From an uncultured Eubacteriales bacterium (GTDB lineage: Bacteria; Bacillota; Clostridia; Oscillospirales; Oscillospiraceae), in contig CABRZO010000022.1 of the NCBI GenBank assembly GCA_902475455.1, forward strand, positions 1-20,905: a stretch of 20,905 nucleotides of DNA. Reading direction: 5' to 3'. Shown one piece after another: positions 1 through 8,915 of the stretch; the stretch's first letter is position 1; each line of letters opens with the position of its first letter. The notes beneath the pieces were generated by a model, which was given only the letters and a program-made list of their open reading frames with translations, searched no databases and was not told the DNA's origin. A program made the translations under genes and the position numbers.

Positions 1-1307
1 CCCGGTCCGCCATCTTTGCCCCCTTGCCGCGACTGGGCCTCATCATTCTGGACGAGGAACAGGAGAGCAGCTATAAATCCGAGAGCACACCCCGTTATCA
101 CGCCCGGGACATCGCCAAGTACCGGGCTGCCCATACCGACGCCCTGCTGGTGCTGGGGTCCGCCACTCCGTCGGTGGAATCCATGTACCACGCCCAGGCG
201 GGGGATTACCGACTGTTCACTCTGACCCGGCGCTATAACCAGAAGGCGCTGCCCCAGGTCATCATTGCTGACCTGAAGGAGGCCCTGCGCTCCGGCTCCG
301 ACGCCATCCTGGGCCGGGAGCTGGTGGGGGAGCTGGAGAAGAATCTGGCGGCGGGGGAGCAGTCCATTCTGTTCATCAACCGCCGGGGTACCAGCCGGAT
401 GGCGGTGTGCACCGAGTGCGGGGAGTCCCCCCAGTGCCCCCGCTGCTCTGTCCGACTCACCTATCACAAGGCCAACGGCCGGCTCATGTGCCACTACTGC
501 GGCCACTCGGAGCCGCTGCCCGCCCACTGTCCCAGCTGCGGCGGAACACTGGCCTTTTCCGGTGCCGGCACCCAGAAGGTGCAGGAGGAGGTTCAGCGGC
601 TGTTTCCCGGGGTGGAAGTCATGCGGATGGATACAGATACCATTTCCGCCACCCAGACCCACGAAAAAATGCTGGACAAATTCCGCCGTCGGAATATCCC
701 GGTACTAGTGGGCACTCAGATGGTGGCCAAGGGGCTTGACTTTGAAAACGTCACTCTGGTTGGGGTGATCTCCGCGGATCAGTCCCTCTATGTGGACGAC
801 TTCCGGGCCTCTGAGCGCACCTTTTCGCTGCTCACCCAGGTGGTGGGCCGGGCCGGCCGGGGAGAGCGGATGGGCCGGGCGGTCATTCAGACCTATACCC
901 CGCAAAATGATGTGATTCTCCGGGCGGCGGAACAGGACTATGACCGCTTTTACCGGCAGGAGATCCAGCTGCGCCAGATGCGGGGACTGCCGCCCTATCG
1001 GGACCTGTATGTATTCACCCTGTCCGGCTTAAATGAGGGGGCGGTGCTGCGCAGCTGTATGCGGCTGGCCGACGGACTGAGGGCCTGGCAGAAGGATCCC
1101 TCGCTGCAGGGCGCAGCGCTTCAGATCCTGGGCCCTGCCCCGGCCCCGGTGCTGATGGTCAATAAGCGCTACCGTTATCGGATCACGGTGCTGGGCAAAA
1201 GCGGCCCGGCACTGAGAAATATGGTGGGCTATCTGCTCAAATCGGCCCACGCGGACCAATTAAACAGAGGCGTGTCCGTCTATGCGGACCTGAATCCTAT
1301 GGATTGA
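1..1307 (+). CDS. priA: Primosomal protein N' (PriA helicase), 5' end missing
   Basis: PriA is a superfamily 2 3'-to-5' DNA helicase that reloads the replisome at stalled forks. Only the C-terminal ~435 residues are here; the frame is open to the window edge, and the codons before the TTG at 24 still read as PriA (RSAIFAPLPRLG), so the gene starts upstream. Visible helicase motifs are motif II as DEEQ (usually DEEH), LGSATPS (motif III), GTQMVAKGLDFENV (motif V) and QVVGRAGRGER (motif VI). Between them lies the zinc-binding insert, four CxxC pairs (CTEC, CPRC, CHYC, CPSC) at about 400-545. The C-terminal domain ends at ADLNPMD, close to the family's usual end. It heads the run def-fmt-rsmB, the order typical of Firmicutes; def follows after 15 nt. 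The identification is secure; the meaning of the Q in motif II is open. Confidence 0.97.
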   Translation, partial: RSAIFAPLPRLGLIILDEEQESSYKSESTPRYHARDIAKYRAAHTDALLVLGSATPSVESMYHAQAGDYRLFTLTRRYNQKALPQVIIADLKEALRSGSDAILGRELVGELEKNLAAGEQSILFINRRGTSRMAVCTECGESPQCPRCSVRLTYHKANGRLMCHYCGHSEPLPAHCPSCGGTLAFSGAGTQKVQEEVQRLFPGVEVMRMDTDTISATQTHEKMLDKFRRRNIPVLVGTQMVAKGLDFENVTLVGVISADQSLYVDDFRASERTFSLLTQVVGRAGRGERMGRAVIQTYTPQNDVILRAAEQDYDRFYRQEIQLRQMRGLPPYRDLYVFTLSGLNEGAVLRSCMRLADGLRAWQKDPSLQGAALQILGPAPAPVLMVNKRYRYRITVLGKSGPALRNMVGYLLKSAHADQLNRGVSVYADLNPMD

Positions 1308-1322
1308 TGGAGGAACAGAACT

Positions 1323-1820
1323 ATGTTGCGTGAAATTGTCAAAAAGGGCGATGAAGTCCTCAATAAAAAATGCCATACCGTCACCAAGTTTGACGACAAG
1401 CTCCACACCCTGCTGGACGACATGGGTGAAACCCTGCGTCAGGCGGACGGTGTAGGTCTGGCCGCCCCCCAGGTGGGTATTCTCCGCCAGGTGGTGGTGG
1501 TCATCAACGAGGATGACGAGCTGATCGAGCTCGTTAACCCGGAGATCATTGAGACCTCTGGCGAGCAGTTCGGCCTGGAGGGCTGCCTGTCCGTCCCGGG
1601 CCGCTACGGCTTTGTCAAGCGTCCCATGGTAGTGAAGGTCCGGGCCCAGGACCGAAACGGCAACACCTTTGAGGTGGAGGACCAGGGCCTCACCGCCCGG
1701 TGCTTCTGCCATGAGATCGACCACCTTGGGGGCCATCTGTTCGACGAACTGGTGGAGCGCACCTACACTATTGAGGAGCTGGAGGCCATGGAGGCCGAAG
1801 GCAAAGAGGTTGAGGAGTAA
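1323..1820 (+). CDS. def: Peptide deformylase
   Basis: This metalloenzyme removes the formyl group from the N-terminal methionine of nascent proteins at the ribosome exit. At 165 residues it has normal length. All three family motifs are intact: GVGLAAPQVG (residues 43-52), EGCLSVP (86-92, metal ligand C88) and HEIDH (130-134, metal ligands H130 and H134, catalytic E131). The ATG is preceded by TGGAGGA at good spacing. The stop is separated by only 2 nt from the start of fmt, so the enzyme that adds formyl groups and the one that removes them are translationally coupled. The C-terminal tail is acidic (Glu-rich). Confidence 0.98.
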   Translation: MLREIVKKGDEVLNKKCHTVTKFDDKLHTLLDDMGETLRQADGVGLAAPQVGILRQVVVVINEDDELIELVNPEIIETSGEQFGLEGCLSVPGRYGFVKRPMVVKVRAQDRNGNTFEVEDQGLTARCFCHEIDHLGGHLFDELVERTYTIEELEAMEAEGKEVEE

Positions 1821-1822
1821 TC

Positions 1823-2740
1823 ATGCGGATTGTATTTATGGGCACTCCGGACTTTGCAGTGCCCTCTCTGAAACAGCTGATTGAGGATGGCCACGAAATT
1901 GTCGGCGTCTTTACCCAGCCGGACAAGCCCAAAAACCGGGGCATGAAGCTGACCCCCAGCCCTGTAAAGGTGGTGGCTCTGGAGCATGAGATTCCGGTCT
2001 ATCAGCCCACTACTTTGAAGGCGGAGGAGCCCTTTGAAGCCCTGTCCGCTCTGGCTCCGGAGCTGATTGTGGTGGCCGCCTACGGCAAAATTCTGCCCAA
2101 GCGTTTTCTGGATCTGCCCCCCAAGGGCTGCATCAATGTCCACTCCTCGCTGCTGCCCCGTTACCGGGGCGCGGCCCCCATTAACTGGGCCATTTTAAAC
2201 GGGGAGTCCGAAACCGGTGTCACCATCATGTATATGGCCGAGGGCCTGGACACCGGGGATATCATCTCACAGCGTGCCACTCCCATTGATCCCGACGAGA
2301 CGGTGGAATCCCTCCATGACCGGCTGGCCGATATCGGCGCCCGGCTGCTGGGGGAGACGGTGACCGCCATCGGTGCCGGCACCGCGTCCCGGATTCCCCA
2401 GGACGATGAACAGAGCTGCTACGCCCCCATGCTGAGCCGGGAGCTTTCCCCCATTGACTTCTCCCGCTCCGCCAAGGAGATCCACAACCAGGTCCGGGGG
2501 CTGATTCCCTGGCCCGCCACCACGGTGGAGATCAAAGGGGAGACCTTCAAAATCTTCTCGGTGGAGGAGACCAGCCAGACCTCCGACAAAGCCCCCGGCA
2601 CCTGGCTGGGTGCCGATAAAAAGGGGATCAACGTGGTCTGCGGCGATGGCCGGGTGCTGCGGATCCTGGAGCTTCAGGCCCCGGGCAAAAAGCGGATGCG
2701 GGCCGTGGACTATCTCCGGGGCCACCCGCTGTTTGACTGA
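1823..2740 (+). CDS. fmt: Methionyl-tRNA formyltransferase
   Basis: It transfers a formyl group from 10-formyl-tetrahydrofolate to Met-tRNAfMet, making the bacterial initiator tRNA. The protein has 305 residues, normal for the family. The N-terminal Rossmann-like domain begins MRIVFMGTPDFAVPSL. The catalytic segment contains N105 and H107 followed by the signature SLLPRYRGAAPINWAI, with D143 in GLDTGD; these correspond to the Asn-His-Asp triad of the family. The C-terminal tRNA-binding OB-fold starts near residue 205 (SPIDFSRSAKEIHNQVRGL). It starts 2 nt after def and its ribosome-binding site (GAGGAG) lies within the end of def. Confidence 0.98.
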   Translation: MRIVFMGTPDFAVPSLKQLIEDGHEIVGVFTQPDKPKNRGMKLTPSPVKVVALEHEIPVYQPTTLKAEEPFEALSALAPELIVVAAYGKILPKRFLDLPPKGCINVHSSLLPRYRGAAPINWAILNGESETGVTIMYMAEGLDTGDIISQRATPIDPDETVESLHDRLADIGARLLGETVTAIGAGTASRIPQDDEQSCYAPMLSRELSPIDFSRSAKEIHNQVRGLIPWPATTVEIKGETFKIFSVEETSQTSDKAPGTWLGADKKGINVVCGDGRVLRILELQAPGKKRMRAVDYLRGHPLFD

Positions 2741-2773
2741 TTTAACGAAGACCAAAAGGAGAGAAGTACCTCA

Positions 2774-4114
2774 ATGAGTGAAGCCCTGTCCAGCGCCCGG
2801 GAGGCGGCCTATGCCGCCCTGATGGCCTGCGAAACCCAGGGGGCCTGGTCGGACCAGGCCATCCGCAGCGCCTCAAAAAAGTGGAAGCTGACGCCCCGGG
2901 ACGCGGCTCTGGCAGCCCGGCTGTGTTACGGCGTGGTGCAGAACCGGCTGCTGCTGGATTTCTGGATTGACGCATTTTCCAGCGTCCCCGTGGGAAAGCT
3001 GGACCTTTCGGTGCGGCAGAGCTTGCGGCTGGGCCTGTACCAGCTCCAGTTTTTAGACCGAGTGCCCGACCGGGCGGCGGTCAACGAATCGGTGGGGCTG
3101 GTGCGGAAGTACAACCGACACAAGGGAGCTGCAGGGCTAACTAATGCGGTGCTGCGGGCGGCCCAGCGGGCAGAACAGATGCCGGTTCCCGATTCAACCG
3201 ATCCGCTGGAACGCTTCTCCCTTCAATACAGCCACCCGCTGCCCCTGGTGAAGCTACTCTCAAAGGAGCTGGGCGACGCTGACGTGGAGCCGCTGCTGAC
3301 TCTGCACAACACCCCGACGGAACTGGTGCTGCAGGTCAACACGTTAAAAACTACGCCCCAAGCCTTGCTGGAGGAGTTGACCCAGGCCGGAGTGCAGGCC
3401 CAGCCCCACCCCTGGCTGGAGGGATGCCTGTTGGTCAGCGGCAGCGGCGATCTGGAGCAGCTGCCGGCGTTCCAGGCAGGGAAATGCTATGTTCAGGACA
3501 CAGCAGCCCGACTGTGCGCCCTGGCAGCGGATCCCAAGCTCGGAGACAAGGTGCTGGACGCCTGCGCCGCCCCCGGCGGCAAATCCTTCGCCATGGCCCT
3601 GGCCATGGGGGATCGGGGCGACATCTTGGCCCGGGATCTCCACGAAAATAAACTTCGGCGTATCCGCTCCGGAGCCCGGCGTCTGGGATTGGAGTGCATT
3701 CGCACCGCAGCGGCGGACGGCCGGGAATTCCAGCCGGAGTTGGCGGACACCTTTGATCTGGTGGTGGCCGACGTGCCCTGTTCCGGGCTGGGGATCATCC
3801 GAAAAAAGCCGGATATTCGCTACAAGGATTTGCAGGAGACGGAGGGACTGCCCGCCATCCAGTCGGCGCTGCTGGCCAATCTGAGCCGCTACGTCCGCCC
3901 CGGCGGTGCACTAGTCTACTCCACCTGTACCGTTCTGCGCCGGGAAAACCAGGATGTGATCAAAGCTTTCCTGGATACGCACCGGCAATTCACACTGGAG
4001 CCCTTTTCACTGCCGGGTCCTGTGGGATCAACCACTGGGGAGATTACCCTGTGGCCCCATATCCACGGAACCGACGGATTCTTTATCGCAAAGCTGAGGA
4101 GATCAAATGGCTGA
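2774..4114 (+). CDS. rsmB: 16S rRNA (cytosine-967-C5)-methyltransferase RsmB
   Basis: A SAM-dependent methyltransferase that makes m5C967 in 16S rRNA. It has 446 residues, typical for RsmB. The N-terminal ~140 residues form the NusB-like RNA-binding domain (AREAAYAAL at the start, RQSLRLGLYQL near 81-91). The catalytic part shows LDACAAPGGKS (261-271, SAM site), DVPCSGLG (333-340, Cys336) and YSTCT (382-386, the nucleophile Cys385). The start is supported by AAAGGAGAG upstream. The last 8 nt overlap the start of rlmN, so the two rRNA modification genes are translationally coupled. Confidence 0.96.
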   Translation: MSEALSSAREAAYAALMACETQGAWSDQAIRSASKKWKLTPRDAALAARLCYGVVQNRLLLDFWIDAFSSVPVGKLDLSVRQSLRLGLYQLQFLDRVPDRAAVNESVGLVRKYNRHKGAAGLTNAVLRAAQRAEQMPVPDSTDPLERFSLQYSHPLPLVKLLSKELGDADVEPLLTLHNTPTELVLQVNTLKTTPQALLEELTQAGVQAQPHPWLEGCLLVSGSGDLEQLPAFQAGKCYVQDTAARLCALAADPKLGDKVLDACAAPGGKSFAMALAMGDRGDILARDLHENKLRRIRSGARRLGLECIRTAAADGREFQPELADTFDLVVADVPCSGLGIIRKKPDIRYKDLQETEGLPAIQSALLANLSRYVRPGGALVYSTCTVLRRENQDVIKAFLDTHRQFTLEPFSLPGPVGSTTGEITLWPHIHGTDGFFIAKLRRSNG

Positions 4115-5147
4115 GCAAAAAATCGATTTGAAGTCCATGACGCTGCCTGAGATTGAGGCGTTTCTGACCTCCCTGGGGGAGCCCAAATTCCGGGCCAAAC
4201 AGATTTTTGTCTGGATGCACCGGGGGGTAGAGCACTTTGACGAGATGACCAACCTCCCCAAGACGCTGCGGAGCAAGCTGGCGGAACAGTGCACCCTGAC
4301 TGCCCTCAAGGTGGAGCGCAAGCAGGTCTCCCAGCTGGACGGCACAATCAAATACCTCTGGAAGCTGGAGGACGACAACTGTGTGGAGACCGTCCTCATG
4401 CGCTACAAGCACGGCAACACCATCTGTGTCTCCTCGGAGATCGGCTGCGCCATGGGCTGCGCCTTCTGTGCCTCCACCATCGGCGGCCTGGTGCGGCGGC
4501 TGACCCCGGCGGAGATTCTGAGCCAGGTCATTTTTACCCAAAAGGATTCCGGCCTGCCCATCTCCAATATCGTGCTGATGGGCATCGGGGAACCCTTGGA
4601 CAACTTTGACAACGTGATGCGCTTTCTGGAGCTGGTCAACCATCCCGACGGGATGAATATTGGCATGCGGCATATCAGCCTCTCCACCTGCGGCCTGGTA
4701 GAAAAAATTGACAAACTGGCTGATCTTCAGTTACAATTAACGTTATCGGTCTCTCTGCACGCCCCCGATGATGAGACCCGGAGCACCATTATGCCGGTGA
4801 ACCGGGCGGTGGGGGTAGAGCGGCTGTTTGAGAGCTGCCGCCGCTATTTTGAAAAGACCGGACGCCGCATCTCCTATGAATACGCCATGATCGACGGGGT
4901 CAATGACAGCGACCGGCAGGCAGATCTGCTGGCCAGCTATTTAAAAGGCACCCCGGGCCACGTCAACCTGATTCCCTTGAACGACGTGCGGGAGAGCAAA
5001 CTGAAACCCAGCCGGCGGGTCTCCGCCTTTCAAAAGAGATTAGAGAGCCATGGCGTCACGGTAACGGTGCGCCGCAAACTGGGCGGCGATATTGATGCCT
5101 CCTGCGGACAGCTGCGCCGCAAGACGCTACACCTGAAGGAAGGGTAA
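4107..5147 (+). CDS. rlmN: Dual-specificity 23S rRNA/tRNA adenine-C2 methyltransferase RlmN
   Basis: A radical SAM enzyme that methylates C2 of A2503 in 23S rRNA and A37 in some tRNAs through a methyl-cysteine intermediate. The protein has 346 residues. The Cx3Cx2C iron-sulfur motif is CAMGCAFC (Cys114, Cys118, Cys121); a further Cys in GGDIDASCGQL (about 333) fits the methyl-carrying cysteine conserved near the C terminus. The N-terminal accessory domain (FLTSLGEPKFRAKQIF) is also family-like. A Cfr resistance enzyme is the closest alternative, but chromosomal position in the priA-prpC operon and the N-terminal domain favour RlmN. The start codon lies inside the end of rsmB. Confidence 0.96.
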   Translation: MAEQKIDLKSMTLPEIEAFLTSLGEPKFRAKQIFVWMHRGVEHFDEMTNLPKTLRSKLAEQCTLTALKVERKQVSQLDGTIKYLWKLEDDNCVETVLMRYKHGNTICVSSEIGCAMGCAFCASTIGGLVRRLTPAEILSQVIFTQKDSGLPISNIVLMGIGEPLDNFDNVMRFLELVNHPDGMNIGMRHISLSTCGLVEKIDKLADLQLQLTLSVSLHAPDDETRSTIMPVNRAVGVERLFESCRRYFEKTGRRISYEYAMIDGVNDSDRQADLLASYLKGTPGHVNLIPLNDVRESKLKPSRRVSAFQKRLESHGVTVTVRRKLGGDIDASCGQLRRKTLHLKEG

Positions 5148-5160
5148 GGAAGGTGTTTCT

Positions 5161-5904
5161 TTGAACGTATACGGAATTACGGACCGGGGGCTTGTCCGCA
5201 AGCAGAATCAGGACTGTTTTGACAGCTGTACCCTGGAAAACGGCATTTTTGCCGTTGTTTGTGACGGCATGGGCGGCGCCCGGGGCGGCAATGTGGCCAG
5301 CCGGATGGCGGTGGACTATGTCATCGATGTGGTGGAGCGCACCAAACATGGTGAGCCCGGCGCGGTGATGAACGAGGCGCTGGCGGAGGCCAACGCCGCA
5401 GTACGTCAGCGCTCCCTGACAGACCCTGAGTGCTCCGGCATGGGAACCACCCTGGTGGCGGCCTGGCTGCAGGAAAACCTCCACGCCTTTGTTCTCAACG
5501 TGGGAGATAGCCGGGCCTATCACGTCAGCCCCTCCGGCATCAGCCAGATCACCCGGGATCACTCTCTGGTGGCAGATCTGGTGGCCCGGGGCAAAATCAC
5601 CCCGGAAGAAGCCCGAACCCACCCCAATAAAAACATCATCACCCGGGCACTGGGTACCGATCGCCACACCCCCGGCGATCTGTTTGAAATCGACTTGAAC
5701 GCAGGGGAGTATATCCTGCTGTGCAGCGACGGTCTGAGCAATGTCGTTACAGAGCAGGAGATCCTCTACGAGGTAATATACGGCGGCGCCGACGAAACCT
5801 GCTGCCGTCGGCTGTTGGAGATCGCCATGCACCGTGGCGCTCCCGACAATGTGACTGCTGTGCTGATCTGCGCCGAGGGCGCGGATGAAGATACCGACGA
5901 TTAA
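5161..5904 (+). CDS. prpC: PP2C-family Ser/Thr phosphatase, partner of the PASTA kinase
   Basis: A cytoplasmic metal-dependent phosphatase that reverses phosphorylation by the adjacent kinase. It has 247 residues and no membrane segment. Family motifs in order: TDRGLVRKQNQD (7-18), VCDGMGGARGGNVAS (metal-binding Asp35), GMGTTLVAAWL, NVGDSRAYH, TRDHSLVADLV, ITRALGT, LLCSDGLSNVV and APDNVTAVLI (metal-binding Asp). The start is a TTG: GGAAGGTG lies 5 nt upstream, the family N terminus begins here, and no ATG in frame fits. The rlmN stop is 13 nt away and the kinase starts 14 nt after its stop, the pairing seen across Firmicutes. Confidence 0.95.
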   Translation: MNVYGITDRGLVRKQNQDCFDSCTLENGIFAVVCDGMGGARGGNVASRMAVDYVIDVVERTKHGEPGAVMNEALAEANAAVRQRSLTDPECSGMGTTLVAAWLQENLHAFVLNVGDSRAYHVSPSGISQITRDHSLVADLVARGKITPEEARTHPNKNIITRALGTDRHTPGDLFEIDLNAGEYILLCSDGLSNVVTEQEILYEVIYGGADETCCRRLLEIAMHRGAPDNVTAVLICAEGADEDTDD

Positions 5905-5918
5905 GAGGAGCGTTTGCT

Positions 5919-8033
5919 ATGGATCCCTATATCGGCAAATATCTCGATGACCGCTATGAAATACTGGACGTATTGGGCACCGGCGGAATGGCCGTGGTCT
6001 ATCGCGCCTATTGCCACCGGCTCAATCGCTATGTGGCGGTCAAGATTTTAAAAAGTGAGCTGGCCGCAGATCAGGATCTGCGCCGCAGATTCCATGACGA
6101 ATCCCAGGCTGTCGCCATGCTCTCCCATCCCAACATTGTGGCCGTCTACGACGTCAGCCAGGTGGACGGGCGGGAATTTATCGTCATGGAGCTCATTGAC
6201 GGCATCACGCTGAAGCAATACATGCATAAGCGGGGAGGCTGTCTCAACTGGCGGGAGGCGCTGCACTTCATCGTGCAGATTCTCCAGGGCCTGAAACACG
6301 CCCACAGCCGTGGTATCATCCACCGGGACATCAAGCCCCAGAATGTCATGGTACTCCGGGATGGCAGCGTCAAGGTGACGGACTTCGGCATCGCCCGTTC
6401 CACCAACTCCCAGGTCACCATGACCCAGGAGACCATCGGCTCCGTGCATTATATCTCCCCGGAACAGGCCCGGGGCAGCCATATCGACGCCCGTTCCGAT
6501 ATCTATTCCGCCGGCGTTGTGCTGTATGAGATGCTGACGGGCCGACTCCCCTTCGAGGGAGACAACCCGGTCTCTGTCGCCATCCAGCACATCAAATCCA
6601 TCCCGGTTCCCCCCAGAGAGCTGAATCCTTCCGTACCTCTGGGCATGGAGCAGATCACCCTGAAGGCCATGGCCTCGGTGCCGGACCGGCGCTATTCCAG
6701 CGCCGAAGAAATGCTCCGGGACCTGGATGACTTCCGCAAAAATCCCGATATGGACTTCGGCTACAGCTCTCCCGGCGTGCTGGAGCCCACCGAGGATGAG
6801 CCCACAGTGGTGAAGCGGGGCGGCACCTTCCTGGATGACGATGACGAGGAACTGGCCGACAGCGACGCCACCGTCCGCAGCTCTCCCGTGCGCCGCCCTG
6901 TGGCCCGTTTTGAGCGGGAGGAGGACCGCACGGCCAAGAGAGACTACGATGACGAAGACGAATACGACGATTATGATGAAAAGAAGAAGAACAAGGTTTT
7001 TATCGGCGTAACCGCTGGTATTGCCGGTGTTCTGGTCATCCTGTTTGTCGTTCTGTGGTTTACCCTGTTCCGGGGCCTCTTTGCCTCGTCCCCCAGCTAC
7101 CAGGTGCCTGACCTGCTGGGCTTGACCGTAGAGGAGGCCGAGGCCAAGATCAACGCCGACGAAACCCTCAAAGCCCACTTTACCATCACTGTAGGGGAGA
7201 CAGTGGCCAGTGAGGAGGAGATCAACACCATCATTGAGCAGTCTCCCGACAGCACCCGTACTGTGAAGGCGGAAACCACCGAGATCACCGTCACCCTGAG
7301 CGGCGGCCCGGCGGAGGAAGAGCCGGAGGAGATCATTCTGGAGAATTACAGCGACGGTACCCACGACTATCGCCAGGTCAAGAGCCAGCTGGAATCCCTG
7401 GGTCTGCAGACCGTCTGCCAGCCGGAATACAGCGATGACATTTCCGAGAATATGGTCATCCGCACCGATCCCGCTGCCGGTACCACCCTGGAAAAGGGGG
7501 AGACGGTGACCATCTACTACAGCCAGGGCCCGGAGACCAAGACCTTTGATATGATTCAGCTGCTGGGCCTGACGGAAACCGACGCCAAAAACGCCATTGC
7601 CAATATGGGCTTGGTGCTGGGCTCTGATATCTCCAAAGAATACAGCGATGAATATCCTGAGGGCAGAGTGTGCTATCAGAGCATTCCCGAGGGGACCCCG
7701 GTTCAGGAGGGCGACTCGGTGGATATTACCATCAGCCTTGGTTCTGAACCAGAACCGGAACCAGAAGAGCCCGATACCCCGGATTCCTCTCAGGGCGGCT
7801 CCAGCACCACCACGGACCCTGAAACCAAGATCTATAATGTTGAGGTCACGCTGCCCGAGGGACGCACCGAGGACGCACTGCTGCAGATCACCATCAACGG
7901 AGAAGTCTACGAGGACACCATCACTCCGGATGACACCACTTACTTGCTGCCTGTCCAGGGTACCATCTACTCCTGCACCGCCACCGTGGACGGCGTGGAA
8001 TGCCCCTTCCACATCTCTGAGAAAACGAGCTGA
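5919..8033 (+). CDS. pknB: PASTA-domain Ser/Thr protein kinase (PknB/PrkC type)
   Basis: A membrane receptor kinase that senses muropeptides or lipid II outside and phosphorylates cell-wall, division and translation proteins inside. It has 704 residues. The kinase domain (about 12-275) shows GTGGMAVVY (20-28), Lys42 in VAVKIL, HRDIKPQN (135-142, catalytic Asp137), DFG (155-157), a Thr/Ser-rich activation loop and SPEQARG. An acidic, Asp/Glu-rich juxtamembrane stretch (300-355) with a Lys cluster precedes one transmembrane helix (about 360-385). Outside are three PASTA repeats (about 394-462, 472-537, 542-608). A Pro/Glu-rich linker (609-636) then leads to a non-PASTA beta-rich tail (637-700). 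In B. subtilis the orthologue PrkC triggers germination, which fits the sporulation genes downstream; that role is inference here. Confidence 0.96.
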   Translation: MDPYIGKYLDDRYEILDVLGTGGMAVVYRAYCHRLNRYVAVKILKSELAADQDLRRRFHDESQAVAMLSHPNIVAVYDVSQVDGREFIVMELIDGITLKQYMHKRGGCLNWREALHFIVQILQGLKHAHSRGIIHRDIKPQNVMVLRDGSVKVTDFGIARSTNSQVTMTQETIGSVHYISPEQARGSHIDARSDIYSAGVVLYEMLTGRLPFEGDNPVSVAIQHIKSIPVPPRELNPSVPLGMEQITLKAMASVPDRRYSSAEEMLRDLDDFRKNPDMDFGYSSPGVLEPTEDEPTVVKRGGTFLDDDDEELADSDATVRSSPVRRPVARFEREEDRTAKRDYDDEDEYDDYDEKKKNKVFIGVTAGIAGVLVILFVVLWFTLFRGLFASSPSYQVPDLLGLTVEEAEAKINADETLKAHFTITVGETVASEEEINTIIEQSPDSTRTVKAETTEITVTLSGGPAEEEPEEIILENYSDGTHDYRQVKSQLESLGLQTVCQPEYSDDISENMVIRTDPAAGTTLEKGETVTIYYSQGPETKTFDMIQLLGLTETDAKNAIANMGLVLGSDISKEYSDEYPEGRVCYQSIPEGTPVQEGDSVDITISLGSEPEPEPEEPDTPDSSQGGSSTTTDPETKIYNVEVTLPEGRTEDALLQITINGEVYEDTITPDDTTYLLPVQGTIYSCTATVDGVECPFHISEKTS

Positions 8034-8036
8034 ACC

Positions 8037-8915
8037 ATGACCGGCACTATCATCAAAGCCCTCAGCGGCTTCTACTATGTGGACTGCGACGGGGAAACGG
8101 TAACCTGCCGGGCCCGGGGGAAATTCCGCCATGCGGGCACCAGCCCGCTGGTGGGGGACCGGGTGGAGATCACCCCCCTGGGCGGCGACACCGGCAGCGT
8201 GGAGCGGATTCTGGATCGCAAAAACGCCTTTAGCCGTCCCGCGGTGGCCAACATGGATCAGCTGGTTATGATCGCCGCCGGGGTCAATCCGGTGACGGAT
8301 CCCTTCCTGATCGATCGCGTGGCGGCCATCGCCGAGCGCAAAGACTGCGAACCGGTGATCTGCCTGAATAAGTGCGACCTGGAGCCATGCGAGCGTCTCT
8401 ATGAGATTTACCGGCAGGCTGGGTTTACCACCATTCAGGTCAGTGCGGTGACAGGAGAGGGGATTCAGGAGCTCTCCGATGCCATTGCGGGGAAGACCGT
8501 GGTATTCACCGGCAACTCCGGCGTGGGAAAGTCCAGCATTTTGAATGCCCTGGACCCCAGATTGTCCATTGCCACCGGGGAAGTCAGTGAAAAGCTGGGC
8601 CGTGGCCGGCACACCACCCGCCATGTGGAGCTCTTCCGATTGCCCAACGGGGCGCTGGTGGCGGACACTCCGGGTTTTGCCAGTTTTGACACTGAGGTTC
8701 CGGAGCTGCTGGAAAAGGAAAACCTGGCCCTGGCTTTCCGGGAGTTTCATCCCTATCTGGGACAGTGCAAATTTGTAGGCTGCTCCCACACCAAGGAAAA
8801 GGGTTGCGCCATTCTGGACGCTTTGGCGGAGGGAAAGATCTCTGAGTCCCGGCACCGGAGTTATGTCCGGCTCTATCAGGTGGCAAAGGAGTATAAGCAG
8901 TGGGAGCATCGTTAA
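8037..8915 (+). CDS. rsgA: Ribosome small-subunit-dependent GTPase RsgA
   Basis: A circularly permuted GTPase that acts in late 30S subunit maturation. It has 292 residues. The N-terminal OB-fold (1-65) comes before a permuted G domain in which G4 (NKCD, 111-114) precedes G1 (GNSGVGKS, 159-166) and G3 (DTPGF, 210-214). The C-terminal zinc site is C244, C249, H251 and C257 (CKFVGCSHTKEKGC). The ATG lies 3 nt after the pknB stop. The last 16 nt overlap the start of thiN. In B. subtilis and many clostridia rpe stands between rsgA and thiN; it is absent here. Confidence 0.96.
   Translation: MTGTIIKALSGFYYVDCDGETVTCRARGKFRHAGTSPLVGDRVEITPLGGDTGSVERILDRKNAFSRPAVANMDQLVMIAAGVNPVTDPFLIDRVAAIAERKDCEPVICLNKCDLEPCERLYEIYRQAGFTTIQVSAVTGEGIQELSDAIAGKTVVFTGNSGVGKSSILNALDPRLSIATGEVSEKLGRGRHTTRHVELFRLPNGALVADTPGFASFDTEVPELLEKENLALAFREFHPYLGQCKFVGCSHTKEKGCAILDALAEGKISESRHRSYVRLYQVAKEYKQWEHR

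Noticed and set aside
6048..8909. A 953-codon open frame on the - strand across pknB and rsgA
   Set aside because: It lies opposite two certain genes, its translation is low-complexity and resembles no protein, and GC-rich third positions of the + strand genes remove stops from this antisense phase.
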